64,000 nucleotides of DNA from assembly GCA_937959285.1 (NCBI GenBank), contig CALGAR010000144.1, forward strand, positions 1 to 64,000, read 5' to 3'. Below the pieces are notes generated by a model that made no database searches, was not told the DNA's origin, and saw only the letters and a list, made by a program, of their open reading frames with translations. This DNA is from an uncultured Bryobacterales bacterium (GTDB taxonomy: Bacteria; Acidobacteriota; Terriglobia; Bryobacterales; Bryobacteraceae). Numbering within the stretch: position 1 is the first letter of the stretch; each line of letters starts with the position of its first letter. Made by a program: the position numbers and the translations under genes. Below are positions 34,047-42,473 of the stretch, piece by piece.

Positions 34047-34571
34047 ATGGAACGCTCGCCTGGGCTTGCAGTTGTCTTTCGGATTGACGACGCTGACGCG
34101 CGAGAAGACGCGGTAGAGGTTCGCAACCAACTCGTCAACGCCGGGCTCGATGCCCGGCTTAGGCAAACCGCTGACAACCAAGGCTGGGAGGTTGTTGTCC
34201 CGGACGATCAGCTAGCCGCAGCGGGAGAAGTGCTGGCCGTCACTCAGCCTGACGCTGCGTCCCCGGGCGAGGAGGTGGATCCGTCCTCTGACCTCGACCA
34301 GGTGACGGTCTTTGAGTCGCCTCCTGGGACCACCGTCACTGAGGTAGAAGCGCTCTCCGTAAAGAGCCTTCTGAATGCAGCCGGGATTCCGGCTTTCATC
34401 GTCGGCGCTCCCGCTCTTCCAAACCTGATGTTCGACGTCAGAGTACCCAGGGAGCGGGTAGACGAGGCCCGGCGAATCCTCACGGAGGCCCGTATCGTCG
34501 GCCGGAACGCGGTGGAGGAGGAGCAGCGCGCCGAGAATGAAAGAATCTCGGAGCAGGAGGACCGCCGATGA
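34047..34571 (+). CDS. DUF2007-like protein, probably two tandem copies
   Basis: The 174-residue protein has a C-terminal half matching the DUF2007 pattern (VTVFESPPGTTVTEVEALSV, LLNAAGIPAFIVGAP, FDVRVPRERVDEARRILTEA). The N-terminal half has a weaker copy (VVFRIDDADAREDAVEVRNQ, VVVPDDQLAAAGEVL). The tail is highly charged. DUF2007 is a ferredoxin-like putative signalling domain. Its stop overlaps the start of the next small gene by four bases. Confidence 0.75.
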   Translation: MERSPGLAVVFRIDDADAREDAVEVRNQLVNAGLDARLRQTADNQGWEVVVPDDQLAAAGEVLAVTQPDAASPGEEVDPSSDLDQVTVFESPPGTTVTEVEALSVKSLLNAAGIPAFIVGAPALPNLMFDVRVPRERVDEARRILTEARIVGRNAVEEEQRAENERISEQEDRR

Positions 34572-34771
34572 GAAAGCTCGCCTTGGTGTACGGGCTGCGC
34601 CTGCTGCCCGAGGACGAGGTTGAGTCGGTTGACCCGGCTGAAATCACGCTGAAGAACGGACGCAAGACATTCGTCACCATGCATCTGATCGAAGGCAACA
34701 ACGAAGAGGAACTGCGCAGGCAGTTGAATCACTCTCTCGACGCGTACTTCGAGTTTTACCCGGAGGTCTAA
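34568..34771 (+). CDS. Small conserved protein of unknown function
   Basis: The 67-residue protein starts MRKLALVYGLRLLPEDEVES and ends SLDAYFEFYPEV. It is coupled to the DUF2007-like gene by an ATGA overlap. No membrane segment or known motif. Its last four bases overlap the end of the convergent comEC gene. Confidence 0.65.
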   Translation: MRKLALVYGLRLLPEDEVESVDPAEITLKNGRKTFVTMHLIEGNNEEELRRQLNHSLDAYFEFYPEV

Positions 34772-37281
34772 TCGGCTACGCCCCGCTGGCGCCTCCAACG
34801 CATTGTGTCGACGTCGACGGACTCTCCATCCGTTCGCATGGTGATCAGGCCATCCTCATCCGTGCGGAAGACCATCACGCCGCGTTCGCGCAGCGCTTCC
34901 AGGACGGCACGATGGGGCACGCCGTAGCTATTGGCATAGCCTGCCGACACAAGCCCGAAAATCGGCCGCGCCGCTTCTAGAAACTGCGGCTTTGTGGATG
35001 TCTTACTGCCGTGGTGAGCGACCTTCAGGACATCGAGCGGACCAATGAGTCCGCTTTCCACTAACTGATCCTCCATGCTGCCCTCGATGTCCCCGGTCAG
35101 CAGAAAGCGCCGCCGGCCATAGGTTAACCGTAGAACGAGGGAGTCGTTATTGTGGGCGCGTGCGTGCGGCTCGTAGTCCCGGGGTGGTGACAGGACGTCG
35201 ATCCGGGCGTCGCCAATCAGGAAACTGTCTCCCTGCCTCAGCGTGACGATCCTGGCGCCGGACTGGCGGGCCGCCTTCTCTACGGCGAGCCATGCCTCGG
35301 TTTTGGGGCGCGTCGAGGTCCAGACCTCTTGAGGACGGAAGTTTGTTATCAGAGCGGGAAGGCCGCCAATATGATCCTCATGGGCGTGGGACGCGGCAAT
35401 GACATCAACCTTTCGAATTGAACGGCTCCACAAGTACGGGGAAACCACATCCTCGCCCGGGTCAAGCCTCGGTTTCCGCCGTCCTCCAAAGGACGGTATG
35501 CCCCCTCCATCCATGAGAAGGAGCTTCCCGTTCGGGAACACTGCCAGCAGGCTCTCTCCTTGCCCTACGTCGATCGCCGCGAGTTCAAGAATGCCGGGCT
35601 GCAGGCGGGGATGGAACGGGTGCAGCAGGAGAAGGGCAAGGAAGACGGCGAAGACGGCGGCCGACACAAGACGGCCCCGCTTCACGCGAATGGAGAGGAA
35701 GCCCAGGATCAGGGAAGCCGCAAAGCACACGGCGAGCCACAGCGGCGGGTCGGGAACGGGCGCCGCTCCCTCCCAGGAGGCGTGAAGATCCACGACACGC
35801 TGCGCGAACACCAACAGCAGGCGCGTCAGCTCTCCCAGCACGTGCGAGCCCGTGAAGATCGCGGCGAACCCGACAGGCACGGCGATCGACAACGCAGGGG
35901 ATACGAGCAGATTTGCCGATATGCCCGTATAGGAAATTCGATGGAAGTAGACGATCATCGGCAGCGCCAGGCCAATCTGCACAACCGCTGAGATGGCGGC
36001 TGTCTCAAACAGGAAGAAGACTCCCCGCAGCAGAACCCCAATGGTTTCGAGGATCCAGCGGTGTGGAAGGCGGCTCCACAGCGAGATCGTCTCCGCGATC
36101 AGCCGCAATTCCACACGAAATTGGGCGACGCGCGGCTCGAGGTGCAAATCCCGATCCACTTCGGCAAGGCCTCGAAGGCCCCGGGCGTACGGGACGGAGG
36201 TCGCCTCAAGGAGGGGGACCCCGAACGCGCCGATCAGGGCGACGCAGGCGAACGAAAGCTGGAAACTGGCTTCGAAGAGCTGCTCGGGATCAGCCAGCAG
36301 AAAACCAATGGCCACCACGGCCAGGAGATTCAGCAGGCGAGTGCGGCGGTAGAAGAATCGTGCGATCAGGTACACGGTGAATCCGCCTGCGGCTCGCATC
36401 ACAGGCGCCTGACCGCCAGCCACGAATGCGTACAGCCAGGCCAGCAGGGCGGTAATCAGCAGAGCGCTCAGTTCGCCGATTGGCAGAAATCGCAGGAAGA
36501 ACAGCAGCACTCCGGCCAGAACCGTGACATGCAGCCCCGAGATGACCAGGGCGTGGTAGGTGCCCGTGCGCCGAAAGTTTTCAGTCCAGAGCTTGTCGAT
36601 TGCTGAAGAATCGCCAAGCAGAGTCGCCTTCAGCATGCCGCTTGCGTAGGTGTCAGCGCCGTAGAGGGCTTCCACGCGCTCGAGCGCTGCCGCTCTGAGC
36701 TTGAAGATCGCTCTTCGGATCTCTGAGCCGCACGGGCCGGGAAGAATCCGCACGGAGGAAGCCGGGGCGCTGACGGTCCAATAGGTGTTCTGCCTGGCGA
36801 GGTAACGGACAAAGTCGAACGATCCCGGATTGTCGAAGTTGCGAGGCGGGCGGATGCGTCCGGTGATTTCGACGCGCTGCCCGTAGGATAGCCCCGGCGG
36901 GCTCTCTGCCTCCCTCCAATAGAGATTGACACGCGCTCTCGCCCCGGGTTCGAGTTCCAGGAGGAACTGCTCCCGCCCATCGGAGAACGCTGAAGGTTCG
37001 ACAACGCAGCCCTCAATCAGCATCACCTCGCGCGGACTGGCGTCAATGACCGGCGCAGGTCCTGGACGGCGCCATTCGTAGGATGCGCATCCTGATGCGA
37101 CGGCGGCGAGAATCCCGCAGATCCTTGCGAGCCACCGGGCCTTTCGTTTCCGGGCGATGACCGCAAATACCAGAAAGCAGACGGTCGCGCCGAGAACCTC
37201 GTGCAGGGAGAAATTGACAGACCGGGCCAGGTAAATCCCTGCTGCCATCGCCGCCATCGGTAACAGGAGTGGCTCTCGCAT
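34768..37281 (-). CDS. comEC: DNA internalisation protein ComEC/Rec2
   Basis: The 837-residue protein has an N-terminal membrane pair with a DUF4131/OB-like domain (about 1-180). The competence channel domain follows (FRRTGTYHALVISGLHVTVL, about 210-500, many helices). The C-terminus is a metallo-beta-lactamase domain with SHAHEDHIGGLPAL and KVAHHGSKTSTKPQ. It carries single-stranded DNA through the inner membrane in natural transformation. With ComF at 29505 this suggests competence potential. Confidence 0.93.
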   Translation of the reverse strand: MREPLLLPMAAMAAGIYLARSVNFSLHEVLGATVCFLVFAVIARKRKARWLARICGILAAVASGCASYEWRRPGPAPVIDASPREVMLIEGCVVEPSAFSDGREQFLLELEPGARARVNLYWREAESPPGLSYGQRVEITGRIRPPRNFDNPGSFDFVRYLARQNTYWTVSAPASSVRILPGPCGSEIRRAIFKLRAAALERVEALYGADTYASGMLKATLLGDSSAIDKLWTENFRRTGTYHALVISGLHVTVLAGVLLFFLRFLPIGELSALLITALLAWLYAFVAGGQAPVMRAAGGFTVYLIARFFYRRTRLLNLLAVVAIGFLLADPEQLFEASFQLSFACVALIGAFGVPLLEATSVPYARGLRGLAEVDRDLHLEPRVAQFRVELRLIAETISLWSRLPHRWILETIGVLLRGVFFLFETAAISAVVQIGLALPMIVYFHRISYTGISANLLVSPALSIAVPVGFAAIFTGSHVLGELTRLLLVFAQRVVDLHASWEGAAPVPDPPLWLAVCFAASLILGFLSIRVKRGRLVSAAVFAVFLALLLLHPFHPRLQPGILELAAIDVGQGESLLAVFPNGKLLLMDGGGIPSFGGRRKPRLDPGEDVVSPYLWSRSIRKVDVIAASHAHEDHIGGLPALITNFRPQEVWTSTRPKTEAWLAVEKAARQSGARIVTLRQGDSFLIGDARIDVLSPPRDYEPHARAHNNDSLVLRLTYGRRRFLLTGDIEGSMEDQLVESGLIGPLDVLKVAHHGSKTSTKPQFLEAARPIFGLVSAGYANSYGVPHRAVLEALRERGVMVFRTDEDGLITMRTDGESVDVDTMRWRRQRGVAD

Positions 37282-37494
37282 CCCATTGGCTTTAGTCCCT
37301 GAGGATGCGCGTCCCTCTCATCTGCTGCCGCCGGGACTGGCCCTTCGCAGCCTATTCCTTCCGGGATTTCCCCGGTTCGATGGACGGCAGAACGGGACAG
37401 TACCGGCGCGTTCGCGCGCGCCTGTCTCCGGACTACTTGCCTGTGGTGGCATTTTTCCCGTGGCACGGCCGCTGGGCGCGGCCTTTCCGTCAGC

Positions 37495-37524
37495 TTGACG
37501 CGGTAGGAACCGCGTCCCTACAAT
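37495..37524 (+). promoter_or_regulatory. Sigma-70-type promoter of tatA
   Basis: TTGACG (37495-37500) and TACAAT (37519-37524) are 18 bases apart, 30 bases before the tatA start. A ribosome site AAGGAGG follows at 37543-37549. Confidence 0.7.
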
Positions 37525-37553
37525 GAAGGTGTTAGCTTTACGAAGGAGGCCGC

Positions 37554-37724
37554 ATGAGGTCCATAGGCTTGTCTGAGCTGTTGATCATTCTCGGTATCGC
37601 AGTTCTGCTGTTTGGCGGACGGAAGATACCCGAGGTGGCCAAGGGTCTGGGAGAGGGCATTCGTAACTTCAAGACTGCCTTGAAGAGCGAAGAGAAGGCC
37701 GACGAGAACAAGGCAAAGGTTTAA
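37554..37724 (+). CDS. tatA: Twin-arginine translocase subunit TatA/E
   Basis: A 56-residue protein: one N-terminal helix (LSELLIILGIAVLLFGG), the hinge FGGRKIPE, the amphipathic helix (VAKGLGEGIRNFKTAL) and a charged tail. This is the standard TatA layout, and the missing Glu-Leu start of TatB argues for TatA. It forms the pore for folded, twin-arginine-signal proteins. ATG 37554 has a near-perfect ribosome site and a promoter in front. No tatB or tatC is adjacent. Confidence 0.92.
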   Translation: MRSIGLSELLIILGIAVLLFGGRKIPEVAKGLGEGIRNFKTALKSEEKADENKAKV

Positions 37725-37778
37725 TCGGAAGCTGCCCGCAATTTGGGCGGACTTCATCCCGGCTCCGAAGAAACACGA

Positions 37779-37808
37779 AACCCCGCGCAACCGCGGGGTT
37801 TTTCGTTT
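37779..37808. terminator. Rho-independent terminator, bidirectional
   Basis: AACCCCGCG (37779-37787) pairs with CGCGGGGTT (37792-37800) around CAAC, followed by TTTCGTTTT. Located between the convergent tatA and HU genes. Confidence 0.9.
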
Positions 37809-37820
37809 TGGAGGAACTGC

Positions 37821-38135
37821 CTACTTCTTCTTTGGCGGAACGATCGAATCCCTTACCGCTTTTGCGACGCGGAACTTGACGACCTTCTTGGCGGGAATTT
37901 TGATTGCTTCGCCAGTCGCGGGGTTCCGGCCAACGCGAGCCTTCCGCTCCTGCCGCACCAGTCTTCCGATGCCCGGAATGATGAACACCCCGTTCTTCTT
38001 TGTCTCCTTGATGGCGAGCTCCGCCAGGGTGGTGAGAAATTGCTTGGCAACCTTATTGCTCACTCCTGTCGATTCCGCAATGTGCCTCACCACTTGCGTT
38101 TGAGTCATCTTTGTCGCTTTAGTCGCTTCGGCCAT
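37821..38135 (-). CDS. HU-family DNA-binding protein
   Basis: The 104-residue protein has the HU/IHF fold. The helix pair is MTQTQVVRHIAESTGVSNKV. The beta arms carry the signature FIIPGIGRLV and RVGRNPATGEAIKIPAKKV. A longer frame exists upstream, but ATG 38135 is directly preceded by AAAGGAGG, so it is the true start. The short Lys-rich tail is usual in Acidobacteria. It bends and packs the nucleoid. Confidence 0.93.
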   Translation of the reverse strand: MAEATKATKMTQTQVVRHIAESTGVSNKVAKQFLTTLAELAIKETKKNGVFIIPGIGRLVRQERKARVGRNPATGEAIKIPAKKVVKFRVAKAVRDSIVPPKKK

Positions 38136-38253
38136 AAGCCTCCTTTCCTGATTCTCCCTTTGAACCTGAACACGCTTCGCAGGGCTCATGTCCTCGGATT
38201 GGTCACTAAAACAAAAACCCTCGAAATTGTTCGAATGGTCCTTTTGCAACCTT

Positions 38254-38283
38254 ATGATACGGGAACGCGGGAGCTGCTGTAAA
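38254..38283 (-). promoter_or_regulatory. Candidate promoter of the HU gene
   Basis: Read leftward: TTTACA (38283-38278), 18 bases, TATCAT (38259-38254). It predicts a leader of roughly 110 bases before the HU start. Confidence 0.5.
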
Positions 38284-38296
38284 GGGGAGAAAGTGC

Positions 38297-38322
38297 AAAA
38301 AATGCCCGAAAAATGGGCTTTT
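38297..38322 (-). terminator. Short terminator candidate after recA
   Basis: Read leftward, GCCC pairs with GGGC over ATTTTTC, followed by ATTTTTT. The stem is only 4 bp, but the T run is good. It lies about 80 bases after recA and before the HU promoter. Confidence 0.45.
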
Positions 38323-38401
38323 GAGAAGTCCTGGATGCTGCCGAACCGCATAAACCGGGGGGATAAGAGACCTCGAAGAAGCGGGACAGGCATCTTCGAC
38401 G

Positions 38402-39478
38402 TCATTTTGAGGCTATTGCTGCAAGCGGATGCTGCGTGAGCGGCACGCCGTTCGGCATGTACCCGAACGTTCCAGGCGGGGGTAAATCGAGAGCTTTGCG
38501 CGCTTCCGTCTCCAGACTCAGACGAAGCTCCGGATGTTCCTTCAGAAAGATTCGTGCTGCGTCGCGGCCTTGACCAAGGCGCTCGCCGGAATAGCTGAAC
38601 CACGAGCCGCTCTTCTCTACGAGACCTAGCGAAACCGCGGTGTCGAGAAGGTCCGCCTCCCTGGACAGTCCCTCTCCATGAATCAGATCGATCTCCGCTT
38701 CGCGGAAAGGCGCAGCGACTTTGTTCTTCACCACCTTCACCTTCGTGCGGCTGCCAATTACTTTGTCGCCGTCTTTGATTGCCGCAGTGCGCCGAACCTC
38801 TGCTCGAACCGAGGTGTAGAATTTCAACGCACGGCCTCCGGTTGTGGTTTCGGGATTGCCGAAGGTCACGCCGATCTTTTCCCGGATCTGATTAATAAAG
38901 ATCAGGCATGTATTGGTTCGCGCGACAATTCCCGTCAGCTTGCGAAGCGCTTGCGACATCAGGCGCGCATGCAGGCCGACGTGGCTGTCGCCCATCTCGC
39001 CTTCCAGTTCGGCTTTCGGCACGAGTGCAGCTACGGAGTCCACGACCACGATGTCGAGCGCGTGGGAGTTGATGAGCGCCGCGGTAATTTCCAATGCCTG
39101 CTCGCCGTTGTCAGGCTGCGACACCAGGAGGTTTTCGATGTCGACGCCAAGCTGGCGGGCATAAACAGCGTCCAGAGCGTGCTCGGCGTCGATGAAGGCC
39201 GCAACGCCTCCTGTCTTTTGCGCTTCGGCTACCGCCTGCAACGCAATCGTGGTTTTCCCTGAGGACTCCGGTCCGAAAATCTCAATGACGCGCCCGCGAG
39301 GGAAGCCGCCGACACCGAGTGCCGCGTCAAGCGAAATGGATCCGGTCGGGATCACCGTCACGGCTACCACATCCCGCGACCCCAAACGAATGACGGCGTT
39401 CCGGCCAAACTGCTTGGCAACGGCGCCCAGAGCCGCCTCGATCGCCTTCTCCTGCGCTGCCCGTTGGCGTACCTCCAC
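38402..39478 (-). CDS. recA: Recombinase A
   Basis: The 358-residue protein has Walker A GPESSGKTTIALQ, FIDAEHALDAVYARQLG, Walker B LDIVVVDSVAALVP, the L2 region FGNPETTTGGRALKFY and a C-terminal domain (GYMPNGVPL near the end). It forms ATP-dependent filaments for recombination and repair. GTG 39478 with GGGAGG in front fits the family start (RAAQEKAIEAALG). It lies 50 bases after the FN3 lipoprotein gene; no LexA-like box is visible in that gap. Confidence 0.97.
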   Translation of the reverse strand: MEVRQRAAQEKAIEAALGAVAKQFGRNAVIRLGSRDVVAVTVIPTGSISLDAALGVGGFPRGRVIEIFGPESSGKTTIALQAVAEAQKTGGVAAFIDAEHALDAVYARQLGVDIENLLVSQPDNGEQALEITAALINSHALDIVVVDSVAALVPKAELEGEMGDSHVGLHARLMSQALRKLTGIVARTNTCLIFINQIREKIGVTFGNPETTTGGRALKFYTSVRAEVRRTAAIKDGDKVIGSRTKVKVVKNKVAAPFREAEIDLIHGEGLSREADLLDTAVSLGLVEKSGSWFSYSGERLGQGRDAARIFLKEHPELRLSLETEARKALDLPPPGTFGYMPNGVPLTQHPLAAIASK

Positions 39479-39528
39479 CCCGCGCCTCCCGATTCACTAC
39501 GTGGACGGAGGGCCGGAAAAGTCTCAGG

Positions 39529-40524
39529 CTATTGAGCTGGTACAGCGATTTCGACGGTGGGGGAAGGGGCGCTTTCGTTTCCCTTCACGTCAACCGAGGC
39601 GACCGCGTATCGATAGGTTACGCCGGTTTTGATTGTGCTGTCGCTAAAGCTGGGAGCCTCGACGCGGTCGGCGATGCGGGTCAGCGCGCCGTTCGCCTCT
39701 GCCCGGTAGAGCACGTAGCCAGCGATGTCTTTGGCGTCGACTGCATTCCAGACGAGTTCGATGGTGCGGGTGCCCCCAAGTGCGGAGAGACCCGTCGGAA
39801 CCGGAGGCGGGAATCGGTCCTCGGGAGTAATGCCTGCCACTTCGGAAAGCTCGCTCTCTGCCTCGCCCGCCCCTGCGGGCGCCACACCCTGGACGAGGTA
39901 TTCGTACTTTTGCCCGTACTCGAAGGCCGTATCGACGAACTCCGGCTTGTCGACGCGCCCTATCTGCGCGAACTCCTTCTCCGTGGCGGCTCGCCGGAAA
40001 ACTCGGAAGCCTCCCCGCCCCTGCCACGTGAGACGAACCCCGTCAGCCGTGTCTTCAGCGGCAAGATTCACGGGAGCAGGCACCGGGTCGACCACCTGCA
40101 GGGCGACGATGTTGGACCAGTTCCCCCGCCGCTTCTTGGGACCGGCAGCACGTACGGCAAGAAAGACTTCTTTCCCGACCCACTCCTTCGCCGGGATTGT
40201 CGTGCTGATCGGCCCGACATTGAGTGGGACCGAGGGGACCAGCGCCGCGGTGGCAGCCCACTGATTCACGTCGAACGGCGGATCGCCTCCGGGTCCGATG
40301 CGAAGCTCGATATCGGTCACTTTGGTAAGCGGAAGCTTCTCCGTTGTGATGGAAGGGACGGTGAAATCGACCACGATGCGATCGGCGCGCTGGACGGCTC
40401 GAAGGTCGGTGATCGCTTCGGGAATATCCAAGGCCGGAGGCAGCGGATCACCGACGTAGCCGCATCCGGTTGACATCAGGAAACAGGCAAGAGCCGGCCA
40501 TAGCGGCCGATTGGAGACCGCCAT
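39529..40524 (-). CDS. Fibronectin type III lipoprotein
   Basis: The 331-residue protein starts MAVSNRPLWPALACFLMSTG followed by CGYVGDPLPP, a signal with Cys21 as the probable lipid site. The mature part has about three FN3-like beta domains: one around 40-145, one with APVNLAAEDTADGVRLTW, one with PPPVPTGLSALGGTRTIELV. It probably acts on the cell surface or in the periplasm through protein or sugar binding. It lies six bases after hslU in the same direction, so it may be cotranscribed with hslVU. Confidence 0.82.
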   Translation of the reverse strand: MAVSNRPLWPALACFLMSTGCGYVGDPLPPALDIPEAITDLRAVQRADRIVVDFTVPSITTEKLPLTKVTDIELRIGPGGDPPFDVNQWAATAALVPSVPLNVGPISTTIPAKEWVGKEVFLAVRAAGPKKRRGNWSNIVALQVVDPVPAPVNLAAEDTADGVRLTWQGRGGFRVFRRAATEKEFAQIGRVDKPEFVDTAFEYGQKYEYLVQGVAPAGAGEAESELSEVAGITPEDRFPPPVPTGLSALGGTRTIELVWNAVDAKDIAGYVLYRAEANGALTRIADRVEAPSFSDSTIKTGVTYRYAVASVDVKGNESAPSPTVEIAVPAQ

Positions 40525-40529
40525 AACAG

Positions 40530-41888
40530 CTACAGGATGTACCGGCTCAGATCCTGGTCCTTCACAATATCGCTGAGCTGCTGCCGGACGTAGTTCGCGT
40601 CGATGCGGAAATTCTTCTTCTTCAGGTCGGGACCATCAAAGGAGATCTCCTCCAGGATCTTCTCCATGATGGTGTGGAGCCTCCTGGCGCCAATATTCTC
40701 GTTCGTCGCGTTGACTTGAGCGGCGAACCGCGCCACCTCTTCGAGGGCGTCGTCCGTGAAGGTCAGCTTGATGCCTTCTGTTTCAAGCAGCGCCATATAC
40801 TGCTTGATCAGCGCATTCTTGGGTTCTTTCAGGATTCGGATGAAATCCTCCTCCGTCAGCGACTTCAGCTCCACGCGGATCGGGAAGCGGCCTTGAAGCT
40901 CCGGAATCAGATCACTGGGCTTTGAGACGTGGAAAGCGCCGGCGGCGATAAACAGAATGTGGTCGGTTCGGACAAAGCCGTGGCGCGTGTTGACCGTCGT
41001 GCCTTCCACGATTGGCAGGATGTCGCGTTGAACGCCCTCCCGGCTGACGTCCGGGCCGTGGCCGGACTCCCTCCCGGCGATCTTGTCAATCTCGTCCAGG
41101 AAGATGATCCCGTTCCGCTCCACCCGCTCGAGAGCAACCCGCGTCACTTGGTCCATGTCGATGAGCTTCTGCTCCTCTTCCTGCACCAGGTATTCCATTG
41201 CCTCGCTGACCCGCATCTTGCGGCGGCGGGTGCGGTTTCCGAAGAGATTGGGGAGGACATCTTTCAGGTTAATGTCCATCTCTTCGATTCCGGCGTTGGT
41301 AGTGACCTCAAACGTTGGTCCGCGCTCCTTGACATCCACTTCCACCAGCCGGTCATCGAGCTTTCCGGCGCGCAGCTTCTCGCGTAGCTTTTCCCGGGTG
41401 CGCTCGGCGCTTTCCGAGGATTCGGGTTGAGGCGGCATGAGCAGGTCGAGAATCCGCTCCTCGGCGTTTCTCTCCGCACGGTCGGCAACCTCCTCCAGCC
41501 GCTCCTCGCGAACCATGTCGATCGCAATATCGACGAGGTCCCGGATCATGGACTCTACGTCGCGCCCCACGTAGCCCACTTCGGTAAATTTGCTTGCCTC
41601 CACCTTCAAGAACGGTGAGTTCGCAAGCTTTGCGAGCCGGCGAGCGAGTTCGGTCTTTCCGACCCCGGTAGGGCCGATCATGAGGATGTTTTTAGGCATC
41701 ACCTCCTCAGCCATCTCCGGGTCCAACTTCTGACGCCGGATGCGGTTACGGAGGGCGATTGCGACAGCTCGTTTTGCCTCGGCTTGCCCGATGACGTACT
41801 TATCGAGCTCCCTGACAATCTCGCGCGGAGTCAGCTCATCCAGCAGGGGAGCTTCGTCCGTGGATTGACTCGGAAGGTAGATGACCAT
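40530..41888 (-). CDS. hslU: ATP-dependent protease ATPase subunit HslU
   Basis: The 452-residue AAA+ protein has LTPREIVRELDKYVIGQAEA, Walker A MIGPTGVGKTELARRLAK, the pore loop VGYVGRD, the I-domain (about 130-240) and Walker B NGIIFLDEIDKIA. It unfolds substrates for HslV. It starts four bases after the hslV stop in the same operon. Confidence 0.97.
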   Translation of the reverse strand: MVIYLPSQSTDEAPLLDELTPREIVRELDKYVIGQAEAKRAVAIALRNRIRRQKLDPEMAEEVMPKNILMIGPTGVGKTELARRLAKLANSPFLKVEASKFTEVGYVGRDVESMIRDLVDIAIDMVREERLEEVADRAERNAEERILDLLMPPQPESSESAERTREKLREKLRAGKLDDRLVEVDVKERGPTFEVTTNAGIEEMDINLKDVLPNLFGNRTRRRKMRVSEAMEYLVQEEEQKLIDMDQVTRVALERVERNGIIFLDEIDKIAGRESGHGPDVSREGVQRDILPIVEGTTVNTRHGFVRTDHILFIAAGAFHVSKPSDLIPELQGRFPIRVELKSLTEEDFIRILKEPKNALIKQYMALLETEGIKLTFTDDALEEVARFAAQVNATNENIGARRLHTIMEKILEEISFDGPDLKKKNFRIDANYVRQQLSDIVKDQDLSRYIL

Positions 41889-41891
41889 GTT

Positions 41892-42431
41892 CTAGCCCAA
41901 TTCCTCGAAGACCGTTTTATCGTTGGTATAGATGCAGATGTCGGCGGCGATCGCCATTGCCTTCTCTGCGATCTCCCGCGCTCCGAGTTGGGTGTTCTCC
42001 AGCAGAGCGCGCGCTGCCGCTTTTGCAAAAGGTCCGCCGGAGCCGATCGCCGCTACTTCCTCATCCGGTTCAATAACATCTCCTGCCCCGCTGAGAAGGT
42101 ACGTATTGTTGATATCGGCGACGATCAGCATCGCTTCGAGATGACGGAGCACTTTGTCAGTACGCCAGTCTTTGGCCAGTTCCACGACGCTTCTTGGCAG
42201 ATTTCCGTTGTGCTGCTCCAGTTTTGCTTCAAAGCGGGCGAAAAGAGAAAAAGCGTCGGCAGTGGAGCCGGCAAAACCGGCGATGACTCTGTCGTTGTGG
42301 AACTTCCGCAGCTTGCGGGCGTTTGCCTTGAGAATCTCGTTCCCTAGGGTCACCTGGCCATCTCCCGCCAGGACCACCTTGTTGTTTCGACGAACCGCGA
42401 GAATGGTCGTCGAACGTATGCGATTTCTCAT
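41892..42431 (-). CDS. hslV: ATP-dependent protease peptidase subunit HslV
   Basis: The 179-residue protein carries a short propeptide (MRNRIRS) before TTILAVRRNNKVVLAGDGQV, whose first Thr becomes the N-terminal nucleophile. A Gly-rich stretch (AIGSGGPFAKAAARALLEN) follows late in the fold. It is the proteasome-like partner of HslU, directly upstream of it. Confidence 0.96.
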   Translation of the reverse strand: MRNRIRSTTILAVRRNNKVVLAGDGQVTLGNEILKANARKLRKFHNDRVIAGFAGSTADAFSLFARFEAKLEQHNGNLPRSVVELAKDWRTDKVLRHLEAMLIVADINNTYLLSGAGDVIEPDEEVAAIGSGGPFAKAAARALLENTQLGAREIAEKAMAIAADICIYTNDKTVFEELG

Positions 42432-42473
42432 GAATTACTTACCTTCAGTGTATCGCGCGATGGGCGCCGGCGG

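Noticed and set aside
37282..37494. Possible small genes between comEC and tatA
   Set aside because: Short frames only, no ribosome sites; the region ends in a clear tatA promoter.
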